A DNA stretch of 60,655 nucleotides from an uncultured Shewanella sp. (lineage in GTDB: Bacteria; Pseudomonadota; Gammaproteobacteria; Enterobacterales; Shewanellaceae): NCBI RefSeq assembly GCF_947501225.1, contig NZ_CANMUW010000023.1:1-60655 (forward strand). The letters are read 5' to 3'. How positions within the stretch are numbered: position 1 is the first letter of the stretch; every line of letters begins with the position of its first letter. The notes beneath the pieces were generated by a model, which ran no database searches, was not told the DNA's origin, and was given only the letters and a program-made list of their open reading frames with translations. Both the position numbers and the translations under genes were made by a program. This document shows positions 51,265-57,887 of the stretch, in pieces.

Positions 51265-52430
51265 CCCGGGTTCTTGTTTACCTCGCGATAATTTTAGCGG
51301 GCCTATGTATCAGCCCCTTCCTGTCAGGCAGCAATGGTTACCTCTATCTGGCTATTGGTGACTATGAAGTAGAAACCAGCCTGGTATTTGCGATCCTCTC
51401 ACTGATTGTCTTTTACAGCTTATTACAATTAGTCGAGTGGGTTATCGTATTCATGCTCAACCTGCTCTTCAGCAGTCGTTTGCTACCCGAGAAGTGGCGT
51501 AAAAAAGCGGCTAGAAAGCACACCCTTATGGGAGCACTGGCCCTGGCAGAGGAGGACTGGCCAACCGCCGAGAAAGCGATGGCCAAGGGCGCAGAAAAAG
51601 GAGAGATCCCGGCTCTGAACCTGTTAGCCGCAGCCAGAGCTGCGCAACATCAAAACAAGACCCAATCCAGAGATGAGTACCTGCTTCAAGCTGAAAATGA
51701 AAAATTGGCCACTAAGGCTGTGGCTACCACACGTACGCGTTATCTGCTTCAGCAAGGTGAACTGGACAGAGCCAGACAAGAGCTGGATAAACTGTCTCCG
51801 ACGAGTAAGAGCAAGCTCCCGGTACTCAGGCTGGCTCTGGAATTATACCAGGCGCAATCTGACTGGCACGCTCTGAAGCTTCTGCTCCCTATCATCAAGA
51901 AGCGAAACCTGATCTCAGATGAAGAGCTAAATGAGCTTACCATTTCAACTAATACCGCTCTGCTCGCCAGTGCTCAAAAAAGCAGTGAGCAGGAGCTGGA
52001 GAAGGCCTGGCATTGGCTCAGTCGAGGAGAGAGAAAAGAGGTGCGCTACCTGGCCATCTACTGCATAGGACTCAACCTCTATCAACGTAAACCTGAGGCG
52101 TTGAAAATACTGATGAAGCAGTTAAAGCACTCCATCTCTGCCGAGTTGTTATACGCTCTGGGCGAGATCATTTCACCTGCCGATGTTGAGGAGAGAAAGG
52201 TCATCTTTTCACTCGAGAAAAAATATGCAGAAGAAGTTAATTTCCAGAGACTTCTAGCTAAGCTACATCAGCAAAACAAAGAGTATCGACACGCAAGTAC
52301 CTACTGGCAAAAAGTCTGCAACCTTCAACCCGGAAAAGAGTGCTGGCTGGCTCTGGCTGAGTCACAGGAGCACCTTGGTGAAGTCAATAAAGCCGTTACC
52401 AGTTACAGAAATGCTGCTTTGTTTAGCTAA
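51261..52430 (+). CDS. hemY: HemY-family TPR membrane protein
   Basis: A 389-residue protein with two N-terminal TM helices and helical repeats of the TPR type through the rest (for example GALALAEEDWPTAEKAMAKGAEKGEIPALNLLAAARAA). It is not the protoporphyrinogen oxidase also called HemY in Bacillus. The family's role is unclear. Last gene of the operon; a long hairpin follows at 52446. Confidence 0.9.
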   Translation: MTRVLVYLAIILAGLCISPFLSGSNGYLYLAIGDYEVETSLVFAILSLIVFYSLLQLVEWVIVFMLNLLFSSRLLPEKWRKKAARKHTLMGALALAEEDWPTAEKAMAKGAEKGEIPALNLLAAARAAQHQNKTQSRDEYLLQAENEKLATKAVATTRTRYLLQQGELDRARQELDKLSPTSKSKLPVLRLALELYQAQSDWHALKLLLPIIKKRNLISDEELNELTISTNTALLASAQKSSEQELEKAWHWLSRGERKEVRYLAIYCIGLNLYQRKPEALKILMKQLKHSISAELLYALGEIISPADVEERKVIFSLEKKYAEEVNFQRLLAKLHQQNKEYRHASTYWQKVCNLQPGKECWLALAESQEHLGEVNKAVTSYRNAALFS

Positions 52431-52445
52431 CATTTATATCCATTT

Positions 52446-52484
52446 ATAATAAGAAAACTACCTATATGGTAGTTTTCTTATTAT
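52446..52484. terminator. Long hairpin after hemY
   Basis: ATAATAAGAAAACTACC pairs perfectly with its reverse complement over TATAT, a 17-bp stem. Nearly the same hairpin recurs at 57620-57658, after the first adhesin gene. Confidence 0.8.
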
Positions 52485-52597
52485 GGCTCGAGATTTACCG
52501 AATCTACTCTTAGTTAACCCATTGAATAGAAGCGGCTATTACTCTCTTTTCTCCTTTAATTTTCTCCACCATTAAATTTATCCCAATTCACCATAGT

Positions 52598-52626
52598 TTG
52601 ACACATATAAAAACTGGATCAGACTT
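52598..52626 (+). promoter_or_regulatory. Candidate promoter of the first adhesin gene
   Basis: TTGACA (52598-52603), a 17-bp spacer, then AGACTT. The -35 is perfect, the -10 poor. The same arrangement occurs at 57773-57801 before the second adhesin gene, so it is conserved. Confidence 0.45.
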
Positions 52627-52711
52627 GAAGTAGTCAGGGGAAAGTATGTTATTTCCTAAACCTTCAAACCTTCAATGTCAGTTATAGATGAGCTTGCTCA
52701 GGGATGTAATT

Positions 52712-55700
52712 ATGGGTGTTTCAATAGCTAAACAAGATGCCGTTGTCACTAACCTGGTTGGTCAATTAAAAGCCAAGGATGAACAGGGAAATATCAGAGA
52801 TGTGTCGATAGGCGATCTTATCAAGAACGGTGAACAGTTAATCTTTTCACCAAGCGCACAATTTATTCTGGAGATGGCCGATGGAACGGTCATTGATGAA
52901 AAGAGTATCATATCGGAAGAGCCTCCCCTATCCCCAACTCCAGAAGAGGGAATCGCAACAGCCCCCGTATCTACCGATGCGGAGATCGCGGCCTTGCAGG
53001 CTCAAATCTTAGCCGGTGAAGACCCAACAGCCGGACTGCCTGAGACCGCGGCCGGCACCGCGGCCGGAGCCGGTGGTAATGAAGGCACAGACTTCGTCAC
53101 CTTAGACAGAACAGCTGATGAAACGATCGCAGGCAGCGGATATGATACCAGTGGATTTGACCCGACTGCCGACACCATCAGTGAAGAGCCAATCATTGCA
53201 GAGGAGAATATTCTCCCCACATTAACTTCCGGCTCAATCACAGTTTCAGAAGTTAATCTCCCTCAGGGTTCAGCGCCATCAGACGATGCACTATCACAAA
53301 TAGGTGCGATCACACTCGCCGCACCAAACGGCATATCCCAAGTGCTGATTAATGGCGTTGCGGTGTTTAGCGGTGGGGTATTTGCGGGTCCGACAACAAT
53401 CACATCCGCAAGCGGAACACTTAATATCACCGGATTCGATGCAGCTACCGGCATACTGAGTTATAGCTACACCCTGAACTCAGCGGTCGACCATAGTGCT
53501 GCAGAGCCTATATTAGATACCTTTGCCGTGTCTCTAACCGATATTCTGGGTAACAACACCACCTCAACCATTACCGCCAACCTGCTCGATGATGCCCCCA
53601 GTGGCCTGGATGACTCGGGTAACATAGGTGAAGATGACGTTTCTGTTTCCGGCAGTGTCATAGATAACGACACTCAAGGTGCCGACTCCTCTACTGTTTC
53701 ACAAATCACTAACGCCGACGGAACCAGTCTGGCCGTCGCTCAGGCTACGATCATAGACGGTAGCTTCGGTGCACTGCAGATATCTGCCGACGGTAGCTAT
53801 AGCTACCTGTTATCGACCCAGCTCGATGCGGTTCAGTCTCTCGCTCAGGGGGAGCAGGTTACTGATAGCTTTACCTACCAACTCACCGACAGTGATGGTG
53901 ATAGCGTGCCTGTAACACTTACCGTCACCATAACCGGAACCAACGACGCACCGGTTATCACCACAGAGATTGGAGATGGAGCGGATCAAGGCACTGTCAT
54001 CGAATCGGGCAATGAGGATGACGGTACCCTGGTACCCGGCATACCACAGACAACGGGCACTCTCACCGCCACCGATATCGATAACGGTGCGGTGCTGAGC
54101 TGGAGCGGCAGCGCAACCGGCACCTTCGGCAACTTCGTTATCGACGCCGTAACCGGTCAGTGGTCATATACACTGGACAATCAGCTTGCCGATAGCTTTG
54201 CCGAAAATAGCGTAACTCAGGAGGAGTTCCTGGTTACCGTGACCGATGAATTTGGTGCAAGTGCAACTCAGTTGGTGACCATCACCATCAACGGCACCAA
54301 TGACAGCCCAATAATCACCTCGACGGCCGCCGATGCCACCGGTAGCGTCAACGAACAGCCCGCCGAAGGTGTAGTCTTGGAGCCCGATACGCAAGTCGCC
54401 ACCGGTACACTCACCGCCAGTGATGTCGATACCGGTGCAGTCCTCTCCTGGAGCGGCGATGCCGACTCCACCTATGGCAGCTTCAGCATAGATCCGGTCA
54501 CCGGAGAGTGGACCTACACCTTAGATAACCAGGCTGCAGAGAGCCTGGCCGAGGGCGAAGTGGTACAGGAGAGCTTTTTAGTCACTGTTACCGATGAATT
54601 TGGCGCCATCGATACCCAAACCGTCACTATCAATATTACCGGCAGCGATGAAGCAACAATCATAGCTAACGACAGTAACACCATAGATGAAGATAGTGTC
54701 GCTATCGGTAACGTGCTGGATAATGACAGCGATGAGGACGATCTGCTTACAGTCAGCAGCTTCAGCGTCGAGGGGAATAGTTATAGCGCCGGAACCAGTG
54801 TAGATCTAGAAAATGGTACCTTACTGCTTAACGGTGACGGTAGCTACGTGTTCACACCTGACGCTAACTGGAACGGCAATGTTCCTGTCATCACCTACAC
54901 CACTAATACCGGTGCGACAGCGACCTTGACCATAGTGGTTGAGCCTGTTAACGATGCCCCCAATGCATTTAACAACAGCTACAACCTCAACGAAGGTGGC
55001 TCAACAAGCGGAAACATCATCACCGATAATACCGGCTCCGGTATCGACAATGACATAGATGGCGGCGCCCTGAGCATAACCCACATTAACGGTGTTGCCG
55101 TTACCTTCATTGGCGGTACAGCAATTATTCCAATCGGCGATGGCACCTTAACCATCAACCAGAACGGTAGCTTCACCTATAATCACAATGGTGAAGAGCC
55201 CGAGCCAACCAGTTTTACCTACACAATTAACGATGGATTGGGAGGAACAGACACAGCTACTGTTTCCCTTAATATTAGTAATGTCAATGATGCACCTGAG
55301 ACCGATAACCTCAACGCCTCTGGCAATGAAGATACTGCCATCGACATTCCAGCCTTAAGCGGCAGTGACATCGATGGTACTGTCGTGAGCTTTATCATTG
55401 ATACCTTGCCCAGCAACGGTACACTCATGCTCAATGGTGTGCCTGTCCTCATTGGAGCTACAATACTCGTTGCTAATGCAGGTGATCTCACCTTTGAACC
55501 GAATGACAATTGGAACGGTGAAACCAGCTTTACCTACCATGCAGTTGATGATGACGGCCTTCCAGATCCCTCTCCTGCAACGGTTAACATCACCGTCACC
55601 CCGGTCAACGATGGGCCAGAGATTATCAGCATAGATCTAGCTGCAGTATCAGAAGAGGGTTTACTCTATGGACTCAAGGATACCGATGGTGAGCCTGACG

Positions 55701-57469
55701 ATACTACAAATGAAGTATCCTTTGTCGGCACACTCAGTTTCACTGATGTCGACAGCAGCAACTTTGCTATCTCTATCGATGACACCAATATTGGTCAATA
55801 CTACTCCGGAGATACCCTGATCAACTGGAACTGGAGTGGCAATACCCTTACGGGCAGCGCGGGCTCGATGACTGTCATGACAGTTGTATTTGACGCAGTC
55901 AATGGCACGGCTCCAGACTTCACAGCCAATTATACCGTCACCCTGTTCGCACCGGTAAATCATGATCCCGATAGCAATATCGAAGATGTATTGCCTTTAG
56001 CCTTTGCCGTAACGGTTGACGATCTAAACGGAGGCAGCGCCGACACCACTCTCACAGTTAATATCGAAGATGACTCGCCTGTCGATAAGCTAGATCCACA
56101 AGCAGAGCCATCAATAGTCAATAGTATCGGTCAATATATCACAGGAGATCTATTTGCCCCCGGTGCCGATGACTTTGGCAACGTGATATTCGACGTAACT
56201 TCCGAGGTCAAGGATAACCTCCTATATAACGGCTCACATCTGTCCTATGACATGGACGGGAATACGTTAGTTGCATCGTCACCGCTTGACGGCACCACCA
56301 TATTTACCTTAACTGCGGTACCCGACGGCAACGGTCAATATGACTACAAACTAGTTTTACTGGAAGAGATCCAGCTAAAAACCGATGTTACATTTGAAGT
56401 CAATGATGCACCCGCTGGATTCAATGAGACCTATTACGTCGATAGCGATGGAAAAATCTACTCTCATGATGGCCAAGTCGTTAATGAGATCGCTACAATT
56501 ACCAGCTCCGATAGTCTTAATTCCAATGAACATGGTATAGGTGTTGGTTCAACTCCCTCAATTGATACAGGGGAAAAAATTGTATTCCATTACGGTGATT
56601 TTGGCACCTTAGGTGCCCAAATAGTCCTCGGAACCGGAGTCAATGCAACCCGGGACGGTAATAGTACATTTAACTATACCGTCACCTACATGAATGGAGA
56701 AACGAAAGAGTTCACTGATGTCGTTCTTGATGGAACATACGAAATAGAAGCTAAGTTCACAGATGACAACTTCTACTCAAATATCGCATCTATCGAAATC
56801 GAGTATGTCAGCGGAGATGACTTCCAAATTACCCTATCAACCTCAACGGTAGCCAGCGTTACGGAAAATCCACTGGATCTTGATTTCACCTACACGGCAA
56901 CCGATGCCGATGGCGATAGCATCGGAGAGCCTGCCGGCTTCACCGTAGTGGTAGAGCCGGATACAGGTAATGATGATATAAACGTATTGGCCGGAACCGA
57001 TGCCGATGACGACCTGTTAGGTGGCATCGAAAGTGACTACATCATCGGCGGCACCGGAGATGACACTATATCCGGCGGTGCAGGGGCAGATATTCTAATC
57101 GGCAGTGAGGGCTCTGACACCATTGACGCGGGTATAGATACAGACCGTGATGCCATCATCTGGGAAGTGGGCTCTGCCGACGAGAGTGTAGATACCATCT
57201 ATAACTTTAACCCCGTCTATGATGTGCTCAACCTATCCGATGTCTTGGTCAATGAAGCACCTGGCGCTCTGGAAGACTTCCTCTCATTTAACTTTGTAGG
57301 CGGCAGCACAGAGATAGTCCTCGATACAAATGGAACATCATCAGCTGGAGGAGATACGCTAACTATCCTGCTGGATGGAGTCGACCTATCGGCTATCTAT
57401 GGTCCAAGCCCGACGGATATCATCAACGGGCTGCTCGATGACGATGCGCTGATTATTGATGTACCATAA
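52712..57469 (+). CDS. Giant LapA/BapA-like adhesin, type I secreted
   Basis: About 1585 residues. The N-terminal retention module (about 1-110: VSIAKQDAVVTNLVGQLKAKD) is followed near residue 112 by TAAGTAAG, the doubled di-alanine motif cut by LapG-type proteases. VCBS/cadherin-like domains with GTNDAPVI or GTNDSPII joints make up the middle. RTX nonapeptides (SDYIIGGTGDDTISGGAGAD) lie close to the C-terminus and a T1SS-143-type secretion signal ends the protein. The ATG at 52712 is preceded by AGGGA; an ATG at 52688 is also in frame. BpfA of Shewanella is a related biofilm protein. It is the first of two tandem copies; no transporter or LapD/LapG gene lies in the window. Confidence 0.92.
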   Translation: MGVSIAKQDAVVTNLVGQLKAKDEQGNIRDVSIGDLIKNGEQLIFSPSAQFILEMADGTVIDEKSIISEEPPLSPTPEEGIATAPVSTDAEIAALQAQILAGEDPTAGLPETAAGTAAGAGGNEGTDFVTLDRTADETIAGSGYDTSGFDPTADTISEEPIIAEENILPTLTSGSITVSEVNLPQGSAPSDDALSQIGAITLAAPNGISQVLINGVAVFSGGVFAGPTTITSASGTLNITGFDAATGILSYSYTLNSAVDHSAAEPILDTFAVSLTDILGNNTTSTITANLLDDAPSGLDDSGNIGEDDVSVSGSVIDNDTQGADSSTVSQITNADGTSLAVAQATIIDGSFGALQISADGSYSYLLSTQLDAVQSLAQGEQVTDSFTYQLTDSDGDSVPVTLTVTITGTNDAPVITTEIGDGADQGTVIESGNEDDGTLVPGIPQTTGTLTATDIDNGAVLSWSGSATGTFGNFVIDAVTGQWSYTLDNQLADSFAENSVTQEEFLVTVTDEFGASATQLVTITINGTNDSPIITSTAADATGSVNEQPAEGVVLEPDTQVATGTLTASDVDTGAVLSWSGDADSTYGSFSIDPVTGEWTYTLDNQAAESLAEGEVVQESFLVTVTDEFGAIDTQTVTINITGSDEATIIANDSNTIDEDSVAIGNVLDNDSDEDDLLTVSSFSVEGNSYSAGTSVDLENGTLLLNGDGSYVFTPDANWNGNVPVITYTTNTGATATLTIVVEPVNDAPNAFNNSYNLNEGGSTSGNIITDNTGSGIDNDIDGGALSITHINGVAVTFIGGTAIIPIGDGTLTINQNGSFTYNHNGEEPEPTSFTYTINDGLGGTDTATVSLNISNVNDAPETDNLNASGNEDTAIDIPALSGSDIDGTVVSFIIDTLPSNGTLMLNGVPVLIGATILVANAGDLTFEPNDNWNGETSFTYHAVDDDGLPDPSPATVNITVTPVNDGPEIISIDLAAVSEEGLLYGLKDTDGEPDDTTNEVSFVGTLSFTDVDSSNFAISIDDTNIGQYYSGDTLINWNWSGNTLTGSAGSMTVMTVVFDAVNGTAPDFTANYTVTLFAPVNHDPDSNIEDVLPLAFAVTVDDLNGGSADTTLTVNIEDDSPVDKLDPQAEPSIVNSIGQYITGDLFAPGADDFGNVIFDVTSEVKDNLLYNGSHLSYDMDGNTLVASSPLDGTTIFTLTAVPDGNGQYDYKLVLLEEIQLKTDVTFEVNDAPAGFNETYYVDSDGKIYSHDGQVVNEIATITSSDSLNSNEHGIGVGSTPSIDTGEKIVFHYGDFGTLGAQIVLGTGVNATRDGNSTFNYTVTYMNGETKEFTDVVLDGTYEIEAKFTDDNFYSNIASIEIEYVSGDDFQITLSTSTVASVTENPLDLDFTYTATDADGDSIGEPAGFTVVVEPDTGNDDINVLAGTDADDDLLGGIESDYIIGGTGDDTISGGAGADILIGSEGSDTIDAGIDTDRDAIIWEVGSADESVDTIYNFNPVYDVLNLSDVLVNEAPGALEDFLSFNFVGGSTEIVLDTNGTSSAGGDTLTILLDGVDLSAIYGPSPTDIINGLLDDDALIIDVP

Positions 57470-57523
57470 TCGGCTACACTAAGCAATTTGGCCGCCTTTA
57501 CACAATCTGGCCGCACCAGGGTT

Positions 57524-57551
57524 ACGAAGCCACGATATATAGTGGCTTCGT
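57524..57551 (+). terminator. Stem-loop after the first adhesin gene
   Basis: ACGAAGCCAC pairs perfectly with GTGGCTTCGT around GATATATA; the following TATAT is only a weak U-tract. Confidence 0.65.
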
Positions 57552-57619
57552 TATATCAGTCCGACTGTAAAAGAAGCCGTCAAAAAGCTGTTTTAGTCAG
57601 TCTACATCTATATCCATTT

Positions 57620-57658
57620 ATAATAAGAAAACTACCTATATGGCAGTTTTCTTATTAT
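57620..57658. terminator. Second copy of the hemY-type hairpin
   Basis: The same 17-bp stem as at 52446-52484, with one mismatch (GGCAG in place of GGTAG). It marks the left part of the duplicated unit. Confidence 0.8.
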
Positions 57659-57772
57659 GGCTCAATCTAAATCAACATTATTCTCACTTAACCACCTGAA
57701 TACTCCTGACTAATCATCAACTGAAGCCAAAACCTTACTCCATCGGTAGATTCCCCCGCCGGTTGCCCAAGT

Positions 57773-57801
57773 TTGACACACAGTGAAACTGGATCAGACT
57801 T
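57773..57801 (+). promoter_or_regulatory. Candidate promoter of the second adhesin gene
   Basis: TTGACA-N17-AGACTT, as before the first adhesin gene. Confidence 0.45.
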
Positions 57802-57887
57802 TAAGTAGTCAGGGAGAAAAGTATTAATTTCCTGAACCTTCAATCCTTCAATGTCTGTTATAGATGAGCTTGCTCAGGGATGTAGTT

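Larger units (their letters stand above)
52431..53970 (+). repeat. Left copy of the adhesin duplication
   Basis: This stretch, from the hemY hairpin to the first GTNDAPV joint, is similar to 57607-59130, including the hairpin, the TTGACA element and the N-terminal 400-odd codons. The intergenic middle has diverged more than the coding part. Confidence 0.85.
57470..57887. other. Spacer between the two adhesin genes
   Basis: 418 bp. It carries a stem-loop after the first gene, a second copy of the hemY hairpin and a copy of the TTGACA element. The stretch is a diverged copy of 52431-52711. No separate gene is supported. Confidence 0.75.

Noticed and set aside
57488..57670. 60-codon frame between the adhesin genes
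   Set aside because: It runs through two hairpins and lies in duplicated intergenic DNA; no ribosome site or homology is visible.
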